DNA from: an uncultured Fibrobacter sp.
GTDB taxonomy: Bacteria > Fibrobacterota > Fibrobacteria > Fibrobacterales > Fibrobacteraceae
Reading direction: 5' to 3'
DNA: 64,000 nucleotides
NCBI RefSeq assembly: GCF_947305105.1
Contig: NZ_CAMZCS010000001.1
Span: 186,001 to 250,000, forward strand
The first letter of the stretch is position 1. Each line of letters opens with the position of its first letter. Of the stretch, positions 23,874 through 32,043 are shown piece after piece. The position numbers and the translations under genes are program-made. The notes beneath the pieces were generated by a model. The model made no database searches. It was not told the origin of the DNA and saw only the letters and a program-made list of their open reading frames with translations.

Positions 23874-24896
23874 ATGGTGCGCCTAGTTTTTACGATTCTT
23901 TTATTGAATGTTGCGCTGTTTGCACAGGTGTCGCGTCCTTCGGAAACGGCTCGTTTTCCTAACGGCTTAGGGGAAGGTCTTGAAGATATCTTTGGTTCTA
24001 TTGCCATTGATGAATTTCGTGACAACAAGAATTTTTGTGAAGCCAGTACATACGGCATGAATGTCCTTGTCCTAGACGGCTATTTTGTCGTGAAGTACAA
24101 CCAACCCTTTTCTGTAACGACCGTTGACGCTTTAACCACTCGAATCTTTACGAGTGACACTACTCGCGAGCGCCCTGTCTGGGCGAGGGTCTATAAGGTC
24201 GTTCAAGCATCGCCTGATTCCGTTGCTCATTTTTTGAAGGATGTGCGCAAGAATAACGCAGGGAAGGTAGACCAGAACGAACTGAATTTCTCGTTCCCTT
24301 ATCAGGACGAAAGCATCTATAAATACAAGAAGTTTCTCGGTAAGCTAAAGGCGGCCGGTTTTACCAAGATTCGTCTCCTGGCAAGACATGAAGAATTTGG
24401 TGACGAGGTGTATAGAAAATTGCAACTCAAAAAATACAGTAAAAATGAAATCGAGTCGCGTGAAAGTATAAAGCATCACTGCAATACAAGTTGGCTGCGT
24501 ATTACGGATTCGCACCTTTCTTTTTCTGCGTATAAGCCTATTTCTCAGATAGAAATGGTTGTGGGGAAGGGAACTCGCTCTATTAAAGGAGTACTCGATG
24601 TCGTTTCAAAGAATCGACCGCTGATGGATAAGATTCACAAAAAGTTTGCAAACTTTTTACCCCGCCTAAAGGATGTCAAGAATCTAGAGCATCCCGATGC
24701 GCCTGTTCAGATTGAGGTCTTTGTGAAATTCACCATAGACCCGGATGGCAAGGTTACAAAGGTGGAAAAGCAATCCTCGAATTCCGAAAATGAGGAATTT
24801 GACAAGGCTATTTGCGATGAAGTTGCTACCTGGACATTTGAAAAGGCTGATTTTGAATCTAAAGTAACGGTTCCTTTCAAATTCAAGAAAAAATAA
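23874..24896 (+). CDS. Secreted protein with TonB/AgmX-type C-terminal domain
   Basis: The 340-residue protein has a signal peptide (MVRLVFTILLLNVALFAQ). Residues about 250-340 follow the TonB C-terminal or AgmX/PglI pattern (IEVFVKFTIDPDGKVTKVE, then FDKAICDEVATWTF and VTVPFKF). Those domains bind partners in the periplasm; here there is no N-terminal transmembrane anchor or proline-rich spacer, so it is not a classical TonB. The middle part is charged, with no known family. The stop codon runs into the following terminator. Confidence 0.82.
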   Translation: MVRLVFTILLLNVALFAQVSRPSETARFPNGLGEGLEDIFGSIAIDEFRDNKNFCEASTYGMNVLVLDGYFVVKYNQPFSVTTVDALTTRIFTSDTTRERPVWARVYKVVQASPDSVAHFLKDVRKNNAGKVDQNELNFSFPYQDESIYKYKKFLGKLKAAGFTKIRLLARHEEFGDEVYRKLQLKKYSKNEIESRESIKHHCNTSWLRITDSHLSFSAYKPISQIEMVVGKGTRSIKGVLDVVSKNRPLMDKIHKKFANFLPRLKDVKNLEHPDAPVQIEVFVKFTIDPDGKVTKVEKQSSNSENEEFDKAICDEVATWTFEKADFESKVTVPFKFKKK

Positions 24897-24924
24897 AAAA
24901 CGAGAGTTTATACTCTCGTTTTTT
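24895..24924. terminator. Bidirectional terminator between the TonB-C-like gene and argS
   Basis: AAAAAACGAGAGT, loop TTAT, ACTCTCGTTTTTT. It overlaps the TAA of the upstream gene and serves both converging genes. Stem and flank nearly repeat the terminator at 23689-23720. Confidence 0.92.
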
Positions 24925-24949
24925 ACTGTCTACTTCCTACTTCCTACTG
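24925..24949. repeat. Heptamer repeat ACTTCCT
   Basis: ACTGTCT, ACTTCCT, ACTTCCT, ACT. It is followed by the small hairpin GCGC-GAA-GCGC just before the argS stop. Confidence 0.85.
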
Positions 24950-24963
24950 CGCGAAGCGCGCTG

Positions 24964-26676
24964 CTACATCTGCCTGATGGGGAAGAGGCCGAGCAAATCG
25001 AGCACGTTTTCAAGCACGATCTGTGTGGCCTGAACCAGGAACAGGCGGGACTTTTCTTCGGCGCTGCCGAGCACACGGTCTTCGTGGATGAACTTGTGCG
25101 CGGCTTCGGCGATTTCCAAGGCATACTGGGCGAGTACGCTCGGTTCGTCACCGGCGACGGCACCCAGAATTTTTTCGCCCTTCTTCGCGAGCAGGTTGAT
25201 GAGGCTATAGGCAGCATCGTCGGTGAGCTGCGCCATGTCAATTTCGGAGATGTTCACGGTGTAGCCGGCCTTGCGCATGATGCTGCACAGGCGCACGTGG
25301 GCGTTCTGGACATACGGACCTGTATCGCCTTCGAAGCTCATCACGGCATCCCAATCGAAACGCACGTCCTTCAAGCGGCTGTTCTTGAGGTCGTTGAAGG
25401 TGAGGGCGGAAATGCCGATCTGGCGGGCGATAAGTTCCTTGTTCTCGAGTCCCGGATTCTTCTGGTCGATGAATTCGAGAATCTTCTTCTGGGCGGCTTC
25501 GATTACATCGCGGAGGAGGCTTGCCGTACCGGTACGCGTCTTTCCTTTTTCCCACTTGCCATCGACCATCTGGAGAATCACGCCGAACGGGATGTGGTAC
25601 ATGTCCTTGTACCATTCGCGGCCCATCTTCTTGAGCACGTGGAACACCTGCTTGAAGTGGAGTGCCTGTCCGAGGTCCACCACGTAAAGGCACTTGTCGA
25701 AGTTGTATTCCTTCTTGCGGTAGCATGCGGCGGCGAGGTCGCGGGTGGCGTACAGGGTGGAGCCATCGCTCTTGCGGATAAGGCAGGGGTTCAGGTCGAA
25801 CTCGTCGAGCATCACCACGTCCAGATCCTGGCTTTTGACCATCAGGTTCTTTTCGCGGAGTTCGTCGAGAATGGCTGGAATTTTGTCTTCGAAGAAGGAT
25901 TCGCCGGTGTAGTGGTCAAAGCCCACGCCCATCATGTCGTAGATGCGCATGAGTTCCTTCAGCGTTGCTGCGCGGAAGGCGGTCCAAAGCTTGCGGTAGA
26001 ATTCGTCACCCTGTTCCAGCTTTGTGAATGCGGCGCGCGCTTCGTCTTCGAGGCCGGGTTCTTCTTTGCTGGCCTTGGAGAAGGCGGCGTAAAGAATATT
26101 CAATTCCTTCACGGTGAGGCTATCGAGCGTGGCGTCGTCCGTGGGGCGCTTTTCGCGCAGGTACATCACGATGAGCTTGCCGAAAGCGGTTCCCCAGTCG
26201 CCCAAGTGGTTGATGCGTTCCACCTTGTAACCGGCGGCCTTGTAGATGCGGGAAAGCGAGTTTCCGATCATCGTGGAGCGCAGGTGGTGGAAGGCGAGTT
26301 CCTTGCCGATGTTCGGGGAGCTGAAGTCGATGCACACGACCTTGCCATTCGGGGCGGCGTGTCCGTATTCAAGTCCCTTCGCAGCGATTTCTTCGAGCGT
26401 CGACTTCGCGAGGAATCCGCGGTCGATGAAGAAGTTCAGGTAGCCGTTCACGGCTTCGACCTTCGAAAGTCCTGCGGGGAGTTTTACCTGGGCGGCGAGG
26501 TCTTCCGCAATCATCTTCGGGGCCTTGCGCATCACCTTCGCGAGTGAAAAGCAGGGGATGGTGAAGTTTCCGTGGCTGGTGTCAGGCGGCACGGAGATAA
26601 GTTTTAATGCGGCTTCTTTTTCGAAGGAGCCGGTGGCGGCGAGCGCCTCTGCGATTTCTTGCTCAAACGAGTTCAT
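24964..26676 (-). CDS. argS: Arginyl-tRNA synthetase
   Basis: The 570-residue class I synthetase charges tRNA-Arg. The N-terminal additional domain (about 1-105), Rossmann core with FSSPNIGKE, NHLGDWGTAFGKLIV and the C-terminal anticodon-binding helical domain ending in GLFPIRQM are all clear. The ATP-binding HIGH motif is unusual: it reads AFHH immediately before LRST. The KMSKS region is replaced by KGKTRTGTA, which is normal for many ArgRS. The gene overlaps rsfS by 14 bases and is last in a five-gene operon that begins with flotillin. Confidence 0.96.
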   Translation of the reverse strand: MNSFEQEIAEALAATGSFEKEAALKLISVPPDTSHGNFTIPCFSLAKVMRKAPKMIAEDLAAQVKLPAGLSKVEAVNGYLNFFIDRGFLAKSTLEEIAAKGLEYGHAAPNGKVVCIDFSSPNIGKELAFHHLRSTMIGNSLSRIYKAAGYKVERINHLGDWGTAFGKLIVMYLREKRPTDDATLDSLTVKELNILYAAFSKASKEEPGLEDEARAAFTKLEQGDEFYRKLWTAFRAATLKELMRIYDMMGVGFDHYTGESFFEDKIPAILDELREKNLMVKSQDLDVVMLDEFDLNPCLIRKSDGSTLYATRDLAAACYRKKEYNFDKCLYVVDLGQALHFKQVFHVLKKMGREWYKDMYHIPFGVILQMVDGKWEKGKTRTGTASLLRDVIEAAQKKILEFIDQKNPGLENKELIARQIGISALTFNDLKNSRLKDVRFDWDAVMSFEGDTGPYVQNAHVRLCSIMRKAGYTVNISEIDMAQLTDDAAYSLINLLAKKGEKILGAVAGDEPSVLAQYALEIAEAAHKFIHEDRVLGSAEEKSRLFLVQATQIVLENVLDLLGLFPIRQM

Positions 26677-27076
26677 TGTCGTCGGCCTTCTTGTCGGTTG
26701 TCTTTACAAAGTCGTTTTCGTCGAGTTTCACGATCTTGCCGTCGGCGTACAGGCGGTCAAGCGAAATTTCGTTACGCTTTTCTTCTTCGAACAGGTGGAC
26801 CATCAGGTCGAGGCCGGCATCGAATACGGCCCAGCGTACGCCTTCCTTGTATTCCACACCCACGGACGGGAGCTTGTTCGCCTTGAATTCCTTGCGCAGT
26901 TCGTTCAGAATGGCCTGCATCTGGGCTTCGCTCTCGCAGGTGGCCACGAGGAAGTAGTCGGTCACGTCCTTGATGCCGCGCAGGTCAATCAACTGCACGT
27001 TCTGGGCGCGGAGTTCAAACAGGATGCTCGCTCCGATGGTTACGGACTCTGGCAAATCTTGCTTATTCTTTGTCAT
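26663..27076 (-). CDS. rsfS: Ribosomal silencing factor RsfS
   Basis: The 137-residue Iojap/RsfS protein binds uL14 on the large subunit and blocks subunit joining when nutrients are scarce. The core runs from VQLIDLRGIKDVTDYFLVAT through VGVEYKEGVRWAVFDAGLDL to VHLFEEEKRNEISLDRLYAD, matching the family's usual DLR, D-Y-F and W-x-x-x-D blocks. There is a charged C-terminal extension of about 25 residues. It overlaps the genes on both sides by 14 bases, so translation is coupled. Pairing with a LytR_C protein is a common arrangement. Confidence 0.95.
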   Translation of the reverse strand: MTKNKQDLPESVTIGASILFELRAQNVQLIDLRGIKDVTDYFLVATCESEAQMQAILNELRKEFKANKLPSVGVEYKEGVRWAVFDAGLDLMVHLFEEEKRNEISLDRLYADGKIVKLDENDFVKTTDKKADDNELV

Positions 27077-27479
27077 TTGTTTCTCCCTGCTCGGGTTCTA
27101 TGATTTGTTTAAAATCTTTCCCTATATAAATAGTCGCGTCTATGTCGTTCGCTCTCTTGCTTGCGACCTTCATGATGTTTTTCGTCTGGAGCGTCTGGGC
27201 GAGTGCCTGGGCTCCTTCCCATTCAGGATTTCTCAGGACGAGTATGGTCTCGTCGTAGTTCTGGAGAAGGTCGTTGCGGTAGCTGACCACGTCAAACCCG
27301 TTCCGGCGTAGGAACGAGGTCATCTTTGCGGCCGATCCCACTTCTCCACAGCTGTTTAGGACTTCTAGCGAGCCCGCATACTTCCGTTTTTCCTGAACTT
27401 TGGGCGGTTCCTTTTCCTTGCACCCAGTAGCAAGCGCAAGTAGAGCAACGAACACCAACATGATAAAAAAACGCATCAC
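27063..27479 (-). CDS. Lipoprotein with LytR C-terminal domain
   Basis: The 138-residue lipoprotein begins MMRFFIMLVFVALLALATGC, with the lipidated cysteine at position 20. The mature part (about 38-120) fits the LytR_C domain: SLEVLNSCGEVGSAAKMTSF, then LRRNGFDVV and TIYIGKDF. That domain accompanies cell-wall ligases in Gram-positives; stand-alone lipoprotein versions next to rsfS are found in several Gram-negative groups, where the role is unknown. The start shares ATGA with the stop of the upstream gene. Confidence 0.85.
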   Translation of the reverse strand: MMRFFIMLVFVALLALATGCKEKEPPKVQEKRKYAGSLEVLNSCGEVGSAAKMTSFLRRNGFDVVSYRNDLLQNYDETILVLRNPEWEGAQALAQTLQTKNIMKVASKRANDIDATIYIGKDFKQIIEPEQGETNDKE

Positions 27480-28063
27480 GGGTAAAAGTTAGAATTTCTC
27501 CAGGGACCGTAGTAGCGATGCATAGGTCCATAGGCTCTTAAAGCGTCATCTTCTTTGGTTACGCCGATGCGGAGGTAGGCATTGTTGTTAAAACGGTACT
27601 CCAACCCGACGTTCGGGATGATGGGACGGACTGTTCCTTGTTGCACGTCTTCCCTGGGAATGTTGTAGTTCAAATTGCTGTATAGCGGCATCCAGAGGCC
27701 GACTGCGCCAAAAAGGTGCAAATCCGGCGAAAATTCGTAGTTCCAGTGGGCGAGGTAGCTCTGTTGCGCGAATGTTCCGAATGAGCCTCCGATGATGCTT
27801 GCCGAATAAGTATAGGCGACGGTCAGGGCCGGGTCGAAAGTGGGGTGGCGCAACAGGCGCTCTCTTGGGAAGTTTTCATGGTTCCACGGAATACCGTCGT
27901 CGGTGGCGACATAGACCGTGTCGTAAATGGTGTCAATTACGGTAACTGCCGGTGAAAGTGTATCCCGGATTGCTTTTGGGGCCATGACCGAATCCGCCTT
28001 TGCCGGTGATTCGGCAAGGGCGAAGGTTATGGCAAGCAATATCATGAACAGCGTCAACCGCAT
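27476..28063 (-). CDS. Small secreted, barrel-like protein
   Basis: The 195-residue protein starts at the ATG at 28063, which gives a signal peptide MRLTLFMILLAITFALA. The body alternates short strands ending in aromatic residues (LHLFGAVGLWMPLYSNLNY, then PNVGLEYRFNNNAYLRIGV), as in small outer-membrane barrels. The C-terminus is WRNSNFYP, less typical. It lies 22 bases after the flotillin gene and shares ATGA with the LytR_C gene. No family recognised. Confidence 0.78.
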   Translation of the reverse strand: MRLTLFMILLAITFALAESPAKADSVMAPKAIRDTLSPAVTVIDTIYDTVYVATDDGIPWNHENFPRERLLRHPTFDPALTVAYTYSASIIGGSFGTFAQQSYLAHWNYEFSPDLHLFGAVGLWMPLYSNLNYNIPREDVQQGTVRPIIPNVGLEYRFNNNAYLRIGVTKEDDALRAYGPMHRYYGPWRNSNFYP

Positions 28064-28085
28064 GCCATGAATATAGAAAGTTCGT

Positions 28086-29600
28086 CTATTTCTGGGCGGA
28101 ATCCTGCGGAGTATCGGGCTTGGAAACACCCGCGAGTTTTGCGCCGAACATGGATCCGAGAACCGTTCTTAGGTCGATTCCGAGGGAATCCGTGAGCCCG
28201 TTCGTGACTTGCGTGAGCGTCTTGGTGATATCTCCGGTGAGTTTGGCCGTATTGCCTTCGCCGTACATGGTGATGTTGCCGATTTTTTCCATCGGTTTTG
28301 CAACAGCGGCGGCAATTTGTGGCATTTGTTCAAAGTACTTTTCAATGGTTTTCAGCTGCATTTCTTGGCGAGCTGCATCACCATAGAGTTTCATTGCCTC
28401 GGCTTTCTTGTTAAGTGCTTCGGCTTCGGCGAGGCCTTGTGCCTTGATGGCTTCTGCTTCTGCCAAGCCCTTCGCTCTAGTGGCTTCGGCTTCGGCCATG
28501 GCTTTTGCCTTGGTGGCTTCGGCTTCGGCAAATGCTTTTTCCTTTTCGGCGTCAGCAATTTGCTTGATGGCCTTGGCGCGCTGTTCTTCCTTGTAACGGT
28601 CGGCTTCGGCGTCTTTCTGTTGCTGGAAGAGTTCCGCCTCGGAGCGCTGGATTTGTGCCTGGCGTTCGGCTTCGGCCTTCTTCTCGATTTGAGCCTGGAG
28701 TTCCTTCTCGGTTACGGCGACCATGCGTTCGCGAATTTCGATTTCTTTTTCCTGCTTGGCAACTTCGGCTTCGGCCTGGGCCACGTTGATTGCCTTTTGC
28801 TGTGTTTGCTTCTGGATTTCGTAGGCTGCGTCGGCAATAGCTTTTTCGGTATCCGAAATCTTTTGCAGGTTCGCCTTTTTCACGGCGAGGTCGTTCTGCT
28901 TCTGGGCAATTTCAAGTTCGGCGGCCACGGCTGCGTCGTTTGCATCCTTCTTGGCCTGGGACTGAGCCACGCTGATATCCCTTTCGGCATTTGCCTTGGA
29001 GATTGCGGCAGCCTTACGGATGGCGGATGTCTTGTCGACACCCAGGTTCTCGATGACGCCGTTCGCATCTTCGAAGTTCTGGATGTTGAATGTCTGCACC
29101 ACGATACCGAGCTTTTCCAAGTCCGGAATGGCGTTTTCGAGAACGAGTTCAGAAACTTGCTTGCGGTCGCCAACGAGGTCCACGAGCTGCATGCGCCCGA
29201 CGATTTCACGCATGTTACCTTCGAGAATATCGACAATCATCGCGCGGATGTCTTCGGGCTTCTTGTTCAAGAAGTTCTGTGCCGATGACTTAAGCCTTTC
29301 CGGGTTATCCGAAATCTTGGCTGTCACGACGGCATCGACAGAAACGTTGATGTAGTCCTTCGTGGGGACCGGGCTACCCGTCTTGACGTCAATCTGAATG
29401 AGTTGTAGCGAAAGGTGGTCTGCACGTTCAAAGAAAGGGATTCTAAGGCCGGCGCGCCCGATAATCACTTTAGGCAATTTGCGCAAACCGGAAACGATGA
29501 TGGCCTCGTCCGGAGCGGCCTTGATGTAGGACATGACAAAAACGATAACGAGAAAGGCTACCGCGAAAAATGCGACTGTAAAAATGATACTGGTTTGCAT
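28086..29600 (-). CDS. Flotillin-family membrane scaffold protein
   Basis: The 504-residue protein has an N-terminal membrane helix (about 5-27), an SPFH/PHB domain (about 30-210; YINVSVDAVVTAKI, then RAMIVDILEGNMREIVGRM) and a long coiled coil rich in Glu, Ala and Lys (about 215-430). Within the coiled coil, an 11-residue unit of the form AEAEATKAKAM is repeated about three and a half times. Flotillins organise ordered membrane domains and gather signalling and wall-synthesis proteins. It is first in the operon leading to argS. GGAG precedes the start at a good distance. Confidence 0.95.
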   Translation of the reverse strand: MQTSIIFTVAFFAVAFLVIVFVMSYIKAAPDEAIIVSGLRKLPKVIIGRAGLRIPFFERADHLSLQLIQIDVKTGSPVPTKDYINVSVDAVVTAKISDNPERLKSSAQNFLNKKPEDIRAMIVDILEGNMREIVGRMQLVDLVGDRKQVSELVLENAIPDLEKLGIVVQTFNIQNFEDANGVIENLGVDKTSAIRKAAAISKANAERDISVAQSQAKKDANDAAVAAELEIAQKQNDLAVKKANLQKISDTEKAIADAAYEIQKQTQQKAINVAQAEAEVAKQEKEIEIRERMVAVTEKELQAQIEKKAEAERQAQIQRSEAELFQQQKDAEADRYKEEQRAKAIKQIADAEKEKAFAEAEATKAKAMAEAEATRAKGLAEAEAIKAQGLAEAEALNKKAEAMKLYGDAARQEMQLKTIEKYFEQMPQIAAAVAKPMEKIGNITMYGEGNTAKLTGDITKTLTQVTNGLTDSLGIDLRTVLGSMFGAKLAGVSKPDTPQDSAQK

Positions 29601-29656
29601 AGGATAATCTCCATTTTTTGCTACTATGAATATATATCAAAAGGAATGTCAAGAAA

Positions 29657-29679
29657 TGACGTTTTAACAAAAAACGTCA
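29657..29679. terminator. Terminator-like hairpin behind panD
   Basis: TGACGTTTT / AAAACGTCA stem with a 5-base loop. The T-run is on the plus strand, so its use by the minus-strand panD transcript is uncertain. Confidence 0.5.
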
Positions 29680-29713
29680 ATTTTTTTATGAATCTGAGAA
29701 TGACCGAATTGGC

Positions 29714-30061
29714 TTAAACGATTTCGTTCTTTTCGTTTACGTGGACAACGGTGGGTTTCCACGTTTTCGCTTCTTCCGGGGTCATGGACGCGTAGGCAAC
29801 GATAATCACCAGGTCGCCTGGCTGAACCAGACGGGCCGCTGCGCCGTTCAGGCAAATCATGCCGGATTTGGCGGGGCCTTCGATGACGTATGTTTCAAAA
29901 CGCTCCCCATTGTTCACGTCGAGAATGCCGACCTTTTCGTAGGGGAGTATGTTCGCTGCGTCCATCAAGTCACGGGCAATAGTGATAGAGCCCTGATAAT
30001 TCAGGTTCGCATCGGTGACTGTGGCTCTGTGAATTTTGCTTTTTAACAGCTCAAGCTGCAT
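29714..30061 (-). CDS. panD: Aspartate 1-decarboxylase
   Basis: The 115-residue pyruvoyl enzyme makes beta-alanine for pantothenate and CoA. The self-cleavage site is G24-S25 in [10 protein letters not shown]25 becomes the pyruvoyl group. The double-psi barrel segments ([33 protein letters not shown]) are conserved. There are no panB or panC genes in the window. It lies 4 bases behind the membrane-protein gene at 30066-30872 and probably shares its transcript. Confidence 0.97.
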   Translation of the reverse strand: MQLELLKSKIHRATVTDANLNYQGSITIARDLMDAANILPYEKVGILDVNNGERFETYVIEGPAKSGMICLNGAAARLVQPGDLVIIVAYASMTPEEAKTWKPTVVHVNEKNEIV

Positions 30062-30065
30062 GGCT

Positions 30066-30872
30066 TTAGAACTTCACTTGCAGCATGCTGGCGACGCCCT
30101 TGTCCGGAGTCGGGAGAATGCCGAAACTGAAACGGTTTGCATCGGGGTTGTTGGCCCACTGCGTGCTGAAGAAAGCGTCCGCGAAGGACCAGATATGGGC
30201 TCCGACAACGGGAATCAAGAAATAGAACCAGTTGTCTTGCTTGTCCACGAGCATGTATGCTGTCGCACCCACACCAGCAACCCAGAGGGCGTCAATCCAG
30301 ATGGCTTTGGATGTATGCCCGACTTTCCACTGGTAGAGTGACGGAATGAGCAGCGACATGTACGCATAGCCCTGGTCGCCAGAACGGTTCCTGTAAGAAC
30401 GGTCGATGTCTGCATCTTCGAGACCTTCGGAACGCTGGCTTAACCATTGTTCTTCGGTCACGCCGAGACGCATCCACGGCTTTTGCAAATATTCAGAAGG
30501 ACGGATTCCCAGTTCAACAAGATGTGTCAACTTTTCGCGTGTGACACCTTCTTCTTTCGCTTGCTGGAATTCCCACTGAGTCAGGCCCATTTCTTCGTAA
30601 CGGAAACCTTCCCATTCGTCCCCACTCGCCTTGGCTGTGCCTACTTTCTTTTCTTCTGCGGTCGGAATGGGCTGGTCGGCTTCTTCTTTGGCCTTCTTTT
30701 CAGCATCGGCTGCATCCATCTTGTCGAAGTCATCGTCTTCGTTGGATTCGCCGTAAGAATAAGACTGCTCGGTATCGGAAGTAGTTGATTCGTCATAGTC
30801 ATAGTCGTACTGAGCTAGGGCCATAGAGCCAGCTACAAGCACCATTGTCAAAACGTTACGCCATTTAGCCAT
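30066..30872 (-). CDS. Exported membrane protein, DUF5683-like
   Basis: The 268-residue protein has a signal peptide ([20 protein letters not shown]), an acidic, tyrosine-rich stretch (about 21-75), a helical segment and a C-terminal part (about 160-268) with two hydrophobic helices around [18 protein letters not shown] and [12 protein letters not shown]. It ends [21 protein letters not shown]-like with an outer-membrane type terminal Phe. The C-terminal part resembles DUF5683, a family of small membrane proteins of unknown role. It is upstream of panD with a 4-base gap, but I see no functional link. Confidence 0.75.
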   Translation of the reverse strand: MAKWRNVLTMVLVAGSMALAQYDYDYDESTTSDTEQSYSYGESNEDDDFDKMDAADAEKKAKEEADQPIPTAEEKKVGTAKASGDEWEGFRYEEMGLTQWEFQQAKEEGVTREKLTHLVELGIRPSEYLQKPWMRLGVTEEQWLSQRSEGLEDADIDRSYRNRSGDQGYAYMSLLIPSLYQWKVGHTSKAIWIDALWVAGVGATAYMLVDKQDNWFYFLIPVVGAHIWSFADAFFSTQWANNPDANRFSFGILPTPDKGVASMLQVKF

Positions 30873-30897
30873 CTTAACCTCAATTTCCGAGCCTTAA

Positions 30898-30981
30898 TGC
30901 CGGGGGAGGGAATCGAACCCTCACACTCTCGCGAGTACCGGATTTTGAGTCCGGCGCGTCTACCAATTTCACCACCCCGGC
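30898..30981 (-). tRNA. tRNA-Leu, anticodon CAA
   Basis: An 84-base cloverleaf on the minus strand. The acceptor stem GCCGGGG pairs with CCCCGGC, the anticodon stem CCGGA / TCCGG encloses loop CTCAAAA (anticodon CAA, reads UUG), the variable arm is long (class II, as for leucine) and the T-arm has GGTTCGATTCC. The 3' CCA is not encoded. It lies in the 208 bases between the 30066 gene and the SPOR gene; nothing else is seen there. Confidence 0.97.
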
Positions 30982-31080
30982 TAGGGTGTGTCTCAAATAT
31001 AGTACATTTTCGTTACTTTGAAAGGTTAAAAAAAGGAAATAATTGCCTGTTTTGGTACAAAATCGGCAATTTTTAGGTAA

Positions 31081-31989
31081 TTATTTCTTTAAGGTTGCTC
31101 GGAAATCCACATTTAGAGGGGATAGCTCTCTTGCTCCGTAATCAATGGCCTTTTCTTTTGAAACAAAATCACCGGATTGAACTACATATAAAGTCCTAGA
31201 TTCTTGGGGCTGTTCCACGATGTTGCACGGAATTTTGCGCTTTTTTAAGTTCTCCACAAGGGCTTCGGCGTTGCTTTTCATGCTGAATGCACCCAGTTGG
31301 AGCGTCCAAGATTCTCCCTGTTGGGGTTGAACTGCGGCTGCCGGTGCGGATTTTTTTGCGGTTTCGTCCGAGTCAAAATCGGGGAGGTCGATAATTGCCG
31401 GTGCGGCCGGAGCTGCCGTATTTGCTGCGTTTGCGGCTTGTTTCGGAGTTTGTTCCTGTGCTGTGGGTTGGGCTGTGGCTGCCTTTGTGGGTTGTTCTTT
31501 GCCAAGGTTAGAACAAGCTTCGTTCAATGCTTCTTGCTTGATTTTTGCTTGGACTGCAGTGCAGACTTTCTGGAGTACGGGGGCCTGTTCCGGTTTTGAA
31601 GTTTCGATGGCGTGTACGAGCGCATTGGCCGCATTTTCGAATTTGCCAAGGTACAATTGGAACTGGGCGCGGGTCATCATGAGATCGGCGTAGACTTTTT
31701 TTTGCGGATTCGTTTTTTCGATGAGGCTGTCAAGGCGCTTCCCGGCTTTGGCGAAGTCGTTCGCGTTGCCAGTCTGCGAAAGCGCGAGGACGTTCCACAG
31801 ATAACATTCCGTGCGGCTGTCGGCGGGCTGCTTGGGACAAGCTTGTTCAAAGGATGTGGCCGCCTGTTTCCAGTTCCCTGCGACATAAGCCTTCTGCGCA
31901 TCCGCCATCGACTGCGCAAAAGCGCTTGTGCCGCAAATCAAGAACAAAATAGCGGCAATTCCGCGAACATTCCAAAACTTCATTTTCAT
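31081..31989 (-). CDS. Secreted TPR/SPOR-domain protein
   Basis: The 302-residue protein starts at the ATG at 31989, giving a signal peptide that ends in GTSAFAQ. Residues about 25-160 contain TPR-like helices (AYVAGNWKQAATSFEQA, FQLYLGKFENAANALVHAI). An Ala/Pro/Gln/Thr linker follows (about 170-220). The C-terminal 75 residues are a SPOR domain (WTLQLGAFSMKSNAEALVEN, then LYVVQSGDFVSKEKAIDYG). SPOR binds peptidoglycan lacking stem peptides at division sites, so the protein is expected at the septum. It is downstream of miaB with a 22-base gap. Confidence 0.9.
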   Translation of the reverse strand: MKMKFWNVRGIAAILFLICGTSAFAQSMADAQKAYVAGNWKQAATSFEQACPKQPADSRTECYLWNVLALSQTGNANDFAKAGKRLDSLIEKTNPQKKVYADLMMTRAQFQLYLGKFENAANALVHAIETSKPEQAPVLQKVCTAVQAKIKQEALNEACSNLGKEQPTKAATAQPTAQEQTPKQAANAANTAAPAAPAIIDLPDFDSDETAKKSAPAAAVQPQQGESWTLQLGAFSMKSNAEALVENLKKRKIPCNIVEQPQESRTLYVVQSGDFVSKEKAIDYGARELSPLNVDFRATLKK

Positions 31990-32003
31990 TACCTCACACC
32001 ACA

Positions 32004-32043
32004 ATCATCCATTATCCATTATCAATTATCAATTTCCCTCTAA
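32004..32043. repeat. Heptamer-type repeat at the miaB 3' end
   Basis: ATCATCC, ATTATCC, ATTATCA, ATTATCA, ATTTCCC: 7-base units that include the miaB stop codon and encode its last few residues (IIDNG). Confidence 0.75.

Noticed and set aside
25084-26547. 487-codon open frame opposite argS
   Set aside because: Same shadow effect; argS motifs on the minus strand are unambiguous.
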